This document shows, piece after piece, positions 1 to 11,385 of a DNA stretch of 64,000 nucleotides. The translations under genes were made by a program, and so were the position numbers. The notes under the pieces were generated by a model, which was not told the origin of the DNA, ran no database searches, and saw nothing but the letters and a program-made list of their open reading frames with translations. Every line of letters starts with the position of its first letter. The first letter of the stretch is position 1. This DNA is from Calliphora vicina (lineage: Eukaryota; Arthropoda; Insecta; Diptera; Calliphoridae): assembly GCF_958450345.1 (NCBI RefSeq), contig NC_088782.1, forward strand, positions 38,678,501-38,742,500, given 5' to 3'.

Positions 1-207
1 GAAGTGTTTTGCGAAATGGAATTATCCGAGTTCGTTCGGACAACCTAGAACAACTAATTTTTCTATACGAGGCATCATCTTTTGGGAATGGATATGTACA
101 CTTGAAAATTGTGTAGCTTATGGGATATTCTCTAGTTATCTTATTATATGTACATCAAGGAGGGGTCTGGATCACTGCAATCCGGCACAAATGTATGACT
201 TATATTT

Positions 208-1065
208 TCCATGAATATTGTTTTCAAGAGCTCGCTAAATCATTAGGATCTACTCAAGCAGCAATTTCAAAACATTTCCGAGCAGCAGGATTCATCCAAA
301 AGAAGGAATATTGGGTACCATACGACTTGAAGCTGTGAGACCTTGGAAAACGATTTTGTATGTTTGAAATGCTGCTTTAACGCCATAAAATACAATAATT
401 TTTTGTATCGAATTATTACTTGCGATGAGAATTGGATTCATTACGCAAACCTGGAGCGTAAGATATCGTATGTGAAGCCCGGCCAAACAGCCGAATCAAC
501 AGCAAAGCCAAATATCCATGGCGCTAAGGTAATGCTCTGTATTTGGTGAGGGCAAAAGGGTCCTATCTGTTATGAGTTCTTGAAATCTGACCAGGCCATC
601 ACAGGGAAGCCTATACCGAACACAACTGATTCGTTTGATGCGAGATTTGGGCGAAAAACATCCAGAATATGGGGCTAGACATGAAACCGTAATATTCCAT
701 TATGACAACGTTAGGCCACATATTGCAATACCTGTTAAAAACTATTTAGAAATAAGTGGTTGGGAAGTTTTGCCTCACCCGCCTTATAGTCCAGACCTTG
801 CCCCATCCGACTACTATTTGTTTCGATCGACGTAGAATGCTCTCTCTGGGATTCGTTTCACTTCAGAACTGAGTATCCGAAATTGTTCTTGACCTCAACA
901 GATAAGCAGTTCTTTTGGTACGAAATCCATATGTTGCCAGAAAGATGGGAAAAGGTTATAGCTAACAATGGCCAATACCTTGAATAAATTTATATTGTAC
1001 AAATGTTTCAAAATAAAAGCTAAAAATTTTAACAAATTCCGCATTTTTAAGTCATGCTCCGAATA
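208..1065 (+). mobile_element. Mariner copy A, mauritiana-type, 5' truncated
   Basis: Remnant of a DD34D mariner transposon related to Mos1. Translated in shifting + frames it gives the HTH piece SLGSTQAAISKHFRAAGF, then DENWIHY (first Asp), KISYVKPGQTAESTAKPNIHG, FHYDNVRPH (second Asp), and LPHPPYSPDLAPSDYYLF (third Asp), ending near PERWEKVIANNGQYFE. All three catalytic blocks are visible but the frame changes several times and the N-terminus is missing, so no active transposase can be made. The 3' end carries the family's terminal repeat (GCATTTTTAAGTCATGCTCC, about 1040-1060). Left of about 208 the sequence no longer matches the other copies. Confidence 0.85.
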
Positions 1066-1449
1066 GTTGATGACAAAAAATTGGAAGAGATGGACATGAT
1101 TCCGCATTAATACCAGGCAAGGAAAATTTAAATTTTAGAATTGTTATCAGACTTTCAAAGTGACGGCTCCTTAAACGATAGCTGAAATTATGCCGTCCAA
1201 AATGTTTCATCTCGTACAGCTCACTTGGGTCCATTCATGGAACCCTTTGTGGTACCTGAGAAGTTAAAAAATAAAGTAAAGAAGAAAGAGTAAAAGAATA
1301 GGGAAATCTGTGGATTTAGTGAGAGTAAAATTAGCTATTATGAATTCAAATAACGCAGTTTGCATGCTCGGTCTTATCAACCACCTTCTTTCCCTAATAA
1401 AGGCGTCTATGGTCCTTAAGTCCTTACCAGATAACCCGGAGTTATTACT

Positions 1450-1640
1450 AAAGGATCGCTCTCCTAAAAGCCAGGCACGTAGATTACCCAGTGTCGGTCA
1501 AGTACAAAATGAAGTGTACGATAGTCTCATCCTCCTAATCATTCTGACAGCTCCTGCAAGGACATTGTTATCCCAGGAATGTAGACTCCTCCGCCCACTC
1601 TATCTCCTTTTTTGGATCCATCCGTATAGATGGATAGCCC
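1450..1640 (-). pseudogene. LINE ORF2 RNase H fragment
   Basis: The minus strand reads IYTDGSKKGDRVGGGVYIPG, the first block of the RNase H domain found at the C-terminal end of jockey/R1/I-like LINE ORF2. It is followed by LQELSE, a stop, LGG and a piece resembling the later TLHFVLDRHW block, so the middle of the domain is deleted. The same family is seen at 59290-60195, where the sequence is YTDGSRKGDRVGVGIY. Confidence 0.6.
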
Positions 1641-2289
1641 CATTGCACCAAGAAACCGAAGTTCCTCAGGAAGAAGGGTTTGGGTGTGCTGTATTCAGGA
1701 AGATTTTGAATACCTCATATTATGCTAGCATTTCCATATGATCTATTATTCCATGCGTTATAAGCGTTGAGTCTAAAGGCCGTGTTCAATACCGGCTTTC
1801 TGTCCATTATATCTACTAGTAGCCAGTTAAGTATAGTGAATAATGGTACGCAATGTCCCTGTTATCAGGATTGTCATACTTCTGAAGCCGAATTATAGGT
1901 AAACACTCACTTCTCTCAGATCATAATCTTTCAGATTGAGATCATGCCGATTACGGATTGTTTTAAATGATCGAAGAGGATTGATAATAAAACTATAACT
2001 GGTATTTTTAGGGATGTTCAAAGTTAGTGTTAAATCTTGTAATGATTTTCAATTAAGAAAATCTTAAGATAATATGGTTCCCAAGCCACGAAAAGATTAT
2101 CAAGAATGGGGTAGTCGCCCTGGAAGTGCTAAAGTTTAAGGATGAGTTAATGGAATGATATGTAGTCGGCAAAATTACAAAAGTCATATGGCTAAATTCA
2201 CAAACCTAAAGAGATTTGTTTGATTTGGATATACTGAACCCAAATGGACTACCACTGTAAAGATGTGTTAACTGGACATACACAGTTGA

Positions 2290-2405
2290 AAGCTTATTTG
2301 CCTCGAATTGATCTGACAATACGATCTGCAGAGCGTGTAAGGAAGAAGACGAATCCCTGGAACATAGATCCTGTTAATGTTATGGCGAGATAGTATGGAG
2401 TGAAA
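2290..2405 (+). pseudogene. LINE ORF2 C-terminal cysteine motif fragment
   Basis: The plus strand reads CRACKEEDESLEHRSC, then a stop and CYGE. This matches the CxxC...H...C motif that closes many LINE ORF2 proteins after RNase H. It lies on the opposite strand to the RNase H fragment at 1450-1640, so the two are not one element. Confidence 0.5.
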
Positions 2406-2439
2406 TAAATTTATAAAAACAGTTTTTTAAAGAAAAAAC

Positions 2440-4305
2440 GAGCAATCGAATCGTCATAATTCCGATTAAGGCATCCTATTCACATGTGTGAGCATTTCAT
2501 GTTAAACCACAAATAAATATCGATAAACAAATATCACTACGGCTTTCTTAAATGTACAGTTCTCAAGTCATTATATTATTACAATAGTCCTTATCATTCA
2601 CGCTAATTTACAGTGTCCTTAAAAACCCCTAATGAAGAGAGCCTCTTGTAATTGTAACATTTAAAATAGTACATATGCAGTAGTAGTAATAATAATAATA
2701 ATATTAATGCGGCATATGTCACCTCTATTGATGGAAATAAAAAGAAAAGTTAAAATATAAATGTTGCACACATGTCCTTTATCAACAAGCCATCAATGCA
2801 GTTGTTATCCTTTTTTCCCAATTTATTTTGTTTTTGTTTCTAAATAAAACGCATGTGCGTATGTCTGTCTGTCCCTCTGTCCGTCCAGCCGTGCATTTGT
2901 ATGTTTGTATATTTTTCGCTTAACAACTGCGTTTAATAATCGTAACCCTCTAAATGCCGTGCAACAACAACAACAATAATCAACTATAATAATAATCCCT
3001 AAAATCGTAGCACAGCAACTGTGAATTTCCTTGTTCTGCTGTTTCCAAAATTTTAATTCATCACCTGGTTTTGCATTACAAACAAACAAACATACAGAAA
3101 GAAAGAAACACTCACCTTTTATTGCAGCGTTATTTAAACAACTCGATAGACAGATAGAACAGAGTACGGCTGCCACTGCTACTGCGGCGGCTGCTGCTGC
3201 TGATACCGGGTGTGCGTGTAAATGTGTGTGTTTTTTGTGCAACTTTTTGTGGCGGCTGTTTTTTTTTTTTAGTTTGGCTCATTCTCTAGTACTAGACTAT
3301 ATGGATACTTTTTGTTACATTGACACAAGATGCAAAGTCATATCACTAAAAAGAGCATGTGTGAGTGAGTGAATGAGTGCTTTATTTACTTTCAATAAAA
3401 TTTCATTTCATTTCGTTTTTATTTGAAGTGCAAATTATCAGGGTTGATTCCTTACATTTATGTCGGTATTTGATTGTTGGTTTTCTATTCTATAATTATT
3501 GCTGTTGCAGATCCTTTTAAACAATCATTAGTCGTTTCTAACATTTTGTTTAACTATTTTGACATCTATGCGCCGAGAAAACACCCCAGTTTTTAAAAAC
3601 GTTTAGTAGTTGACATTTGTTGTTCATTATTTCCGATTTGATTTCAGTGTTGAAACATTATTGTACTCACTCGTTTTTATCCCATAGTGTTGTCGTTATT
3701 TAATCATTTGTCTTTCAGTTGTTTTTTTCTTTTTCATTTTGGCATTATGATGAAAAGTCGTTTGGGTTGTTGATTTTAAGGCATTTTATATGGTTTGTTT
3801 AGATTTTCATGGTTATTTTGGGAGATTTGTTAATTTGTTTGTGTTTCGCTGGCATGATAGATTGTGCTCGTATTAATATTGTTTAATATTTGGTTGGCAT
3901 TCAATAATAGTTAAGGGATATGAAAAATGAATTATAGAACAGAAATTCTACATTTTTAATATGAAATGCATTCCGGGATAATATAATTAAAATTAACCGA
4001 TTACAGTAAATGAGTATGGACCGATCATAACAGCATTTGCTAGTGCGAATTCTATCCTGTATCCCTCTAAATTTTAATTATGCTCCCTGTGATTTCAATT
4101 ATTCAGTTATTTAAAGCCTTCAAAGGTTACGGTATTGACCAACATTGTGACAACATACCGTTTTCAAATTTTACATCTGTTCTCAATATTTCAATGAAAT
4201 CATCCGCCTACACTTGTTTACAATATTGCAATTAACTTACTTAACAAATCCATGGCAAAGAAATGATACAAAGATAACAAAGTACATAATATTTAACATT
4301 TCTTT
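2440..4305. other. No gene seen; low-complexity intergenic DNA
   Basis: AT-rich DNA without a defensible gene. It has an (ATA)n tract near 2690-2705, CAA repeats near 2970, and GCT/GCG-type triplets at 3168-3205 that read as poly-Ala on the minus strand. A 139-codon minus frame across 2823-3242 is made only of simple repeats. Confidence 0.6.
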
Positions 4306-4309
4306 ATCT

Positions 4310-5916
4310 GTATATATAAAAGAGTAACGTTATTGACTGACTGACTGACTGACTGATTCATCATCGCACAGCCCAAATGGCTGAAGCTAGAATCACGAAA
4401 TCACTGTGGGTTCCTCCATCCCCAAAACCATCCGATAAGAAGGGATTTTTGGAAATTCGAACGTTTAGGGGGTAAAAAAGGGTAAAAACGAGTAAATTCG
4501 GAAACCTTATATCTTCAAAACTAATAAAGATACAAAAAAACTTAAAATTGCAAAAAATAAGCTGACAGGTGTTTCGTACTTTTTCGAAATTCGAAACTTT
4601 TAGGGAAGAAAACGGGTAAAAACTGTATTTTGGTACTTTTTTGGCACCCTATGTATCTTTTAAACCAATAAACATAGAAAAAAATTTAAATCGTATTCTT
4701 TACTTATCAAAAAATAAAAAATATAAGTTTGGTACTTTTTGGAATTTCGAACCATTAAGAGATAAAAATTGTGTTTATTTTTGGTACTTTTTCATAAAAT
4801 ATGTTCTTCTATAATTTGACATAGACATACGAATATTTTATTATGAGCTTCCACCACGTTACAGAAATGGTACTTTTTCTTTATTATAATGGTACTTTTT
4901 TAATTTTCTATAACAATGGACTTAGAAACATGAAATTAAGCATACACGGTCCTAAGTCTGTGAGAATTCTAGGGGGAGACTTTTTGGTACTTTTTCTTTA
5001 TTTTAATGGTACTTTTTGTAATTTCTTCACCAATGAACCTAGAAACATGTGGACCGGAGTGACCATAAGTGCCTGATTTTTGGTACTTTTTATATATTGT
5101 AGCGGTACTTTTTTGAATTTTCTGTAATAATGGACATAAAAATATGAAATTAATCGTATATGTTCTAAAGTGAGTGAGAATTCTAGGGGGAGACTTTTTG
5201 GTACTTTTTATTTATTCGTATGGTACTTTTTGTAATTTCTTCACCAATGAACCTAGAAACATGAAATAAAGCTTATATGGACCCGAGTGAGTGGGAAACC
5301 ACAAGTGGGGGCTTTTTGGTACTTTTTATATATTATAATGGTACTTTTCTAGTTTTTTGTAATAATGGACATAGAAATATGAAATTAGGCGTATATCGTC
5401 CCAAGTGAGTGCATACTTCGTGTTACTTTTTCTTTATTCTCATGGGTACTTTTTTGAATTTCCTATAATAATGGACCTAGAGTTTCCAAAAAATCGAAGA
5501 ATTTCAAAACCGCGGTTTCGGGTTTAAAAAATTGAAAACCGATTGGTTTCGGTTTTGTGATAAATTATTAAATATTAAGTGTTATAGAAAGAAAAGTAGT
5601 TGATAGTATAGGAAATGATATACAAATCTAAAATTCAAACTTGACGGGTTATGGTTTAGTGAATGCGAATTTAAAAGTGATAATCAGGTACTATTTCCTT
5701 ATTGCAATGGTACTTTTTGAATATTTTATAATAATAAACCTAAAAATTTTAAATTACGCACACATGATTCTGAATGAATTTGAATTCACAAAAGGTGACT
5801 TTAGTGTTAACTTTCTTTTGCATTTTCTATAATAATGGACCCAGAAATATGAAATTAGACATTTACAATTAGATTCACAAAGTGAAACATAATAGTACCG
5901 GGTCAGCTAGTAATAT
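4310..5916 (+). repeat. Interspersed repeat with GGTACTTTTT tandem interior
   Basis: It begins with TATATATAAAAGAGTAACG, (GACT)n and TTCATCATCGCACAGCCC, and ends with ACCGGGTCAGCTAGTA. Very similar start and end motifs bound a widespread class of non-coding insect repeats that I recall but cannot classify safely. The interior carries about fifteen GGTACTTTT boxes, usually in pairs ~22 bp apart, within degenerate ~115-bp units that also contain AATGAACCTAGAAACATG or AATAATGGACATAGAAATATG. No coding capacity is visible. Confidence 0.65.
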
Positions 5917-5944
5917 ATAATAATGTAATCTACGATTATTTCTG

Positions 5945-6590
5945 ACAATGAATGATACTTGAAATTTACTATAATATACACATTTACTATAATGTGGCCT
6001 ATGATTTACTATAATATGGCACAAAATCGGTACCATCAATTAACTATAATCTGACCTACTAGCACAAGAAATTGACTATAATGTGACTTATGATTAGAAC
6101 CATAAATTTACTATAATATGACCTACGATTGATAACAAACATTTACTATAATATGACCTACAATTGATAGCAAAACTTTACTATAATATGACTTACGATT
6201 AATAGCGAAAAATCCTATAAAATGACCTACTATTTGCAAAAATTTCCTACAATATGATTTACGATTGATAACAAAAATTTCCTATAATATGACCTAAGAT
6301 TGATAGCAAAAATATCCAATAATATGACCTACGATTGATAGCAAAAATTTAATGTAATATGACCTACGATTGATAGCAAAAATTTCGTATAACATGACCA
6401 ACGATTGATAGCAAAAATGTACTCTAATATGACCTACGATTGATAGCAAAAATTTCATATAATATAACCTACGATTGATAGTAAAAATTTACTGTAATAT
6501 GACCTACAACGTGATCTACGATTGGAAATAGAAGTTGACTATAATATGACCTATGATTGGAGTTAGAAATTGCCCTGAAATTTACTATAA
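5945..6590. repeat. 35-bp minisatellite array
   Basis: About fourteen imperfect copies of a 35-bp unit built on ATATGACCTACGATTGATAG plus CAAAAATTTACTATA. Spacing is exactly 35 bp across the best copies (ACCTACGAT at 6362, 6432 and 6467, ACCAACGAT at 6397). Divergence increases toward both ends. Confidence 0.9.
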
Positions 6591-6594
6591 CATG

Positions 6595-7890
6595 AAGAAG
6601 TTTTATTAAAAAAAATTGTAAAATTTTAACAAATGTTCATTTAAAATGTCTGACCTTCAAATGCAGACTTTAAAAAAAGTTTGACATTGACTCTTTGCAC
6701 AACATCAGCTATAATTATGAGAATTAAAATACGAACTATGTATATTTCTGATAAATATAAATCTAAATAATGACTTAATAAAGTCTACACCTTCTTTCTT
6801 ACAATACAGTACTTTTTCAGTTGCTGTTTATGTAAAAAAAAAAAAAAGACAAATTGCAAGCAACCAAAAGGTGACGATAAATAGACAAATAAATAAATAC
6901 ACATGTAATTAAAATCACATTAACAAATGCTTAAGTAGCGGCGACAAATATTGGATATTTCGAGAACACGCCTTCTGAATTTAAACAACAAACACTTGCA
7001 CCTTCTAAAACACATTCACACACACACACTAAACCAACCACATATCAACGGATGCATTTGTGGCAAAAATAAAATGTGTGTCATTGACAAAACAGGCTAA
7101 AACAAAAACCCAAGAAAAGAACAATCAAACCAGGACCACCTGCAAGGCACATTTCATGAGCCTTGGTCTACAGACGGCCTGTCATAATCATAAATACCCA
7201 AATATTTGTTACCTGTTATTACTTTAGTTAAGTGTTCCTGCTAAAAAGCCTAAATGAATCAAGCCCAACTGCATGAACGTTCTTTTTAAGCAGACAACCT
7301 TCATTGCTTCTTTATTTATTAATTTTTTTAACATCTCAATTCCAAATTGTTTTGTTTTGCCAAAACAAGGTTACAATTCCCTAAAACCAAAACAAAAAAA
7401 TTATATGTAGCCTTATTAAGTAATTAGCAATATTTAAACCAAAACCCAACAAATATGAGTGAGTCTTTAGGACCACACTAATAGCCATGTCTAGTCAAGA
7501 ATATGGCAATTCTCAATAATCATAATTGAATGAATTGTTTTAGGTGAATTTCATAGAACAATTGCATAAATATTGTGGCGCCATGTTAATGATATTTTTG
7601 GGAATTTATTTAAAGACTTTAGGAATTATATTCAAGGTTTTTTAACCCTTTTGTTATAAATACTTAAGTATGATTTTTTTTTGGAAAAATGCCTAAATAT
7701 ACAAATTCACAGTTATCTATGTTTAATCTTTGCTAAATAACACCATTAAAATTTTCCATGCTGATATCATATACTTCATAGTAATTTTTAACAGAACTTA
7801 ATTAGCTGCATAATTGTTAAAAAAAAAGTCAGAGTTGAAAGCGTAAATATTTTGAAATAGCATCGAGTTTTGATCAATTTTGATGCCAAT
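6595..7890. other. No gene seen
   Basis: AT-rich sequence with poly-A/T runs and CA repeats near 7015-7030. I see no ORF with recognisable content and no terminal repeats. Confidence 0.6.
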
Positions 7891-7894
7891 CATC

Positions 7895-8150
7895 ATATAT
7901 GTCAAGTGAACCAACTTTTGAAATCGATGCCTTCCGATCGGGATGAAAATTGCATCTAGGTTAGTTCTATTGGAAAGTAATGCAGACACAATTTTTCAAC
8001 AAGATCGGTCGAGAACCTTCTGAATTAGAAGTGGTAAAATTTTGACATTTTGACCAAGCAGGTGTTTTTTCTTATCCATGTAACTTATTACCTATTGTTC
8101 TTAGCAAAATGTGTCCCAAATAGTTTAGATAGCTCTTTCTTCACTTTTTC
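7895..8150. repeat. Interspersed repeat R1 (mate at 56900)
   Basis: The stretch from TCAAGTGAACCAACTTTTG to AAATAGTTTAGATAGCT is repeated at 56905-57170 with moderate divergence, including the block CTTATCCATGTAACTTATTACC. The 56.9-kb copy has a 62-codon minus frame (MDEKKHMLGQNVKFRDFL onward). Part of the same frame survives here, but the protein is not one I recognise. Confidence 0.7.
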
Positions 8151-8545
8151 GAAAAAAAATATTAAAAAAAAAATAAAAAAATTTTAATATTTTTTTCCGA
8201 AATCAAAAACATTTTTGACTTTTTTTTCAAAATGGTACCTTTTTTTTCTTAAAATAAAGCTTAGATATTTTCCTTGAAGACATATTTGGTCGCTTAGTGG
8301 GATGCAAATGGGATATCTATCAAAATAAATGTTTTGTAACTCAAAACATACAAGTTTTGACATTTGGTTGCAAAATCAAAAACTTTTTAACTTTTTTTTT
8401 CAAAATGGACGCTTTTTTGATTTTTTTTTTATCTCAAACAAAAGCTTAGATATTTTCCTTGAAGACCCTTTTGGTCGGTTAGTGGGATACGAGTTATATC
8501 TATCAAAATAAATATTTTGTAACTCAAGACATACAATTTTTGACT
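8150..8545. repeat. Two-copy tandem duplication, ~170-bp unit
   Basis: Two successive units share TTTTTTTTCAAAATGG, AAAGCTTAGATATTTTCC, TTGAAGAC, GGTCG(C/G)TTAGTGGGAT and CTATCAAAATAAAT. They start near 8195 and 8370. The block follows the R1 repeat directly, and at 57180-57250 the second R1 copy is also followed by poly-T plus CAAAATGG, so it is part of the same repeat family. Confidence 0.7.
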
Positions 8546-8883
8546 TTGGGTGACTTTCAGTACGACATTCTTTCGGAATCCTGAATCGCGGAAATATTGT
8601 CGTATTCTATGTTTTGGAATGACCCAAGTTAATCGGATAAATGTTGTCAATACCCTAAAGATCATGTCAGATCGGGGGAAATGGAATCTATGTTCCACAA
8701 GTAACCAGTCGATCAACAGAATACCCTTCCTACATCGGTACATTTTATACAGTGATTCGCGTCTGGAAAATCAGGTCTGGTACTCCACAATAGGAAAGTC
8801 CAGAGGGGTGCTTTGATGGCGGAACAAATTGGTGGACTGTGGGTAACTGAGCTAGCTTAATAAACGTCATAATAGCGATCAAT

Positions 8884-8912
8884 AAGATCAAGACCCTGCT
8901 GGTCTTGATCTT
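8884..8912. other. Perfect 12-bp hairpin
   Basis: AAGATCAAGACC, a five-base CTGCT spacer, and GGTCTTGATCTT form a perfect stem-loop in otherwise single-copy sequence. Confidence 0.7.
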
Positions 8913-9329
8913 CCGATATTTCTGATAAACTTGCACCGCATAAACCGCTCATTTCATTGCTGCATTTTTCACCCTGAACACTCAAGAATCACCCAGATGC
9001 ATCGAGACATCAGCAGTTTGGTTAATGAGGACTAGTAATTAGATCTATTGATGAACTGCAATTTGAGTTCCGTAAACCTGTGGTCGAAAGTTTGGTCACT
9101 CTTAAAGATGGATGATAGGGTTATGATTAAGTTTACGGATGCCACCTGAACAGAGCCTGACGTTATTATATGCGTTTTCCGGTTTTTTATTGAGTACGCT
9201 GAGAAACGAAGCGAACTAAAGTGTAGCTAACAAACTTTCATTCTCGAATATACCACAGCTTTACAGGCAAATTAAAATTGAAGAGACTATCAAAGCATCA
9301 AGGCTGTTGACCCCGACTGTTATCCATGT

Positions 9330-10400
9330 TGATGTAAAAATATTTGTGTCCAATATTCAAATCTGTGCAAATATTAGGAACAATCAATATCCCTCTAGAA
9401 TCGTCTTTGCCACTCAGATTTCACAGAGCTTTAACCAGCAGGGGTCTTGTGACAGGACGGGACTTGATGAAGACCTTTGGCAATATCAATCACGCCACAA
9501 TCTTCCAGGACATCCTGCAGTCCACAATGCTCAACAACATGAAGAGATGGTTATAAGTCAGCTCCAGTTGTGAAGTTTAGAGACAATCTCCAAAATTCCT
9601 AAGATTTAAGATAGCAATTCCTTAGGACAGGAAAGTGTTTCTACACAGAGAAAACAGATTCGTGATAGCAACCGAATTTGTTGCCAATCGAATGATTCGG
9701 TTGCACACTTGTAATTTTTCGGTTCTATCAACAGAAAGTCAGTTGACAAAGAAAAATATCGGTTATAGCAACCAAACTTTGGTTATCCCTTTTAAAAATT
9801 TGTAGCCACAACTGTAAAATTCGGTCACTAAGGTGGAATCATTCGATTGGCAACAAATTCGGTTGCTATCACGAATCTGTTTTCTCTGTGTAGTCTTGTT
9901 TTACTCATAACTCCATTAACTCACCGACCTCTACAAGGAGTGTATGTGATGTAATATTGGGACAACAGCTTATTTATGTAGTTGGGCGACAATGTTAATT
10001 CAGCGAAAGACATAACTCTTCGCTGTGCTTAACCTGCATGATTCACCAATAATGTCATCGCAATAATCTTCACCTAAATGAAGAAGGTAGTGTTTAATAT
10101 TGCATCATAGGGTTCATATTCCGATTGTGCATAGTTTGAGGGCCATCTTTAACAACCTTTACACCGACTCTGCTCATGCCACTGCAATCACCCACAAAAT
10201 GTGAAGTTGTCACAAGGTTTTAAAAATGTCTGTCTATTTGCGGTCACTTACACTACTTTGGCGTGGTCATCTTCATTGTGTGATACCCAATGGAAAAATA
10301 TTCAAAACATTTTGGCTGTCAGGGACTGCTTGCAAATTACCTCCGAACACAATCTATATGTGGAAATGAAAGTTTTCGTAGTCGTGGAACATAACATCAA
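9330..10400 (+). pseudogene. LINE reverse transcriptase remnant, cut by MITEs
   Basis: The plus strand gives two recognisable pieces of non-LTR reverse transcriptase. At about 9430-9556 it reads LVTGRDLMKTFGNINHATIF then QDILQSTMLNNMKRW, matching the LDLSKAFDTVNHxxLL...LPNxLKRW region of jockey-like RTs. At about 10240-10395 it reads WSSSLCDTQWKNIQNILAVR and SEHNLYVEMKVFVVVEHNIN, matching the post-RT segment (YAAPxWSPSLCDTQWKxIQ). A 247-bp MITE at 9644 splits it and a second MITE starts at 10401, directly after EHNIN. Frames are broken and the YADD box is not seen. The sequence from about 8550 may be more of the same element but I cannot show it. Confidence 0.6.
9644..9890. mobile_element. 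247-bp long-TIR MITE, copy 1
   Basis: The ends 9644-9698 and 9836-9890 are perfect 55-bp inverted repeats beginning CACAGAGAAAACAG. They are flanked by TA on each side (9642-9643 and 9891-9892), which fits a mariner-type TA duplication. The 137-bp interior is non-coding. Copies lie at 10401-10647 and (truncated) 30116-30329. Confidence 0.9.
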
Positions 10401-10647
10401 CACAGAGAAAACAGATTCGTGATAGCAACCGAATTTGTTGCCAATCGAATGATTCGGTTGCACACATAGAATTTGTCGGTTCTATCAACAGAAAGTCAGT
10501 TAACAAAGAATAATTTCGTTTAAAGCAACCAAACTTTCGTTACTTATTTTAAATTGTTGTAGCCACAACTGTAAAATTCAGTCACTAAGGTAGAATCATT
10601 CGATTGGCTACATATTCGGTTGCTATCACGAATCTATTGTCTCTGTG
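10401..10647. mobile_element. 247-bp long-TIR MITE, copy 2
   Basis: Same length and order as the copy at 9644, with several substitutions in the right arm (for example GGCTACATATTCGG for GGCAACAAATTCGG). The right flank is TA, the left flank AA. It interrupts the LINE remnant right after EHNIN. Confidence 0.9.
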
Positions 10648-10649
10648 TA

Positions 10650-11118
10650 CTGGAATATCATCGGATATTCAACAGAATCCATTGTATTTGGAAAAATTCT
10701 CTTAAATAAAATTAGTTTTAAACAGAAGAATTATATACATTTCTTGCTACTGAAGAAATTGTAATCCTTAATATTTGTGTTGGCTTAGATCATTAGCATT
10801 CCCAACACATACGAGTATTCTTAGGAAATTAATTTAGTAGTAAGAAGTTCATATAAATTTCGATCTTAGAATAAGTTTTAAAAATAGTTTCCTTTTATCA
10901 CGTTGCATGAAACCCGATTTATTTCGAAATTCTCCTGAAATATTCAAAATCTTTTCTTTTATTATCACTTATATATTGTAAGTAAAGGAATAAATTATGT
11001 TGACTTTCATACAAAGTAGATATTTTACTGCTAAATACAAAGTTATGATAAATGATGAACTATAAATACTTAGAGACAGGTACACCTAAACTACTAACTA
11101 TTATCATTAAAATGTATT
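10650..11118. other. No gene seen
   Basis: AT-rich sequence with no terminal repeats or recognisable coding content. Confidence 0.6.
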
Positions 11119-11235
11119 TATACCCTACACCACCATTGTGAGGGGGTAATATGCGTTTGTGCTGATGTTTTCAACGCCCACAAATATTAGGCTAACAGCC
11201 ACCTTAAAGTATACCGATCGACTCAGAATCACTTT
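11119..11235 (-). repeat. Family 1 repeat, terminal fragment
   Basis: TATACCCTACACCACCATTG through the ...CGATCGACTCAGAATCAC block is the reverse complement of the right end of the full-length repeat at 39561-40289. The rest of the element is absent. Confidence 0.75.
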
Positions 11236-11385
11236 TTTAAGATAAAGAAAATTCTAAAACCTATCCATCTACTATAATTTAAAAGTTTCGGTTTGTTGGA
11301 GATTGGGATGAGTAATAGATTCGGTGATTTTCATGACCTTAAAAAAAATAAAAAAATTCACTTGTGAGGCTATGTGTATAATATA

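Noticed and set aside
1310..1741. 143-codon plus frame
   Set aside because: It overlaps the LINE RNase H reading on the minus strand, which has recognisable motifs; the plus frame has none.
2823..3242. 139-codon minus-strand frame with poly-Ala and poly-Cys
   Set aside because: Built from triplet and simple repeats (GCT, CAA); no domain, no promoter or splice context.
6020..6560. Regular short repeats considered as a CRISPR-like array
   Set aside because: Units are head-to-tail with no unique spacers, in a fly genome; it is a minisatellite.
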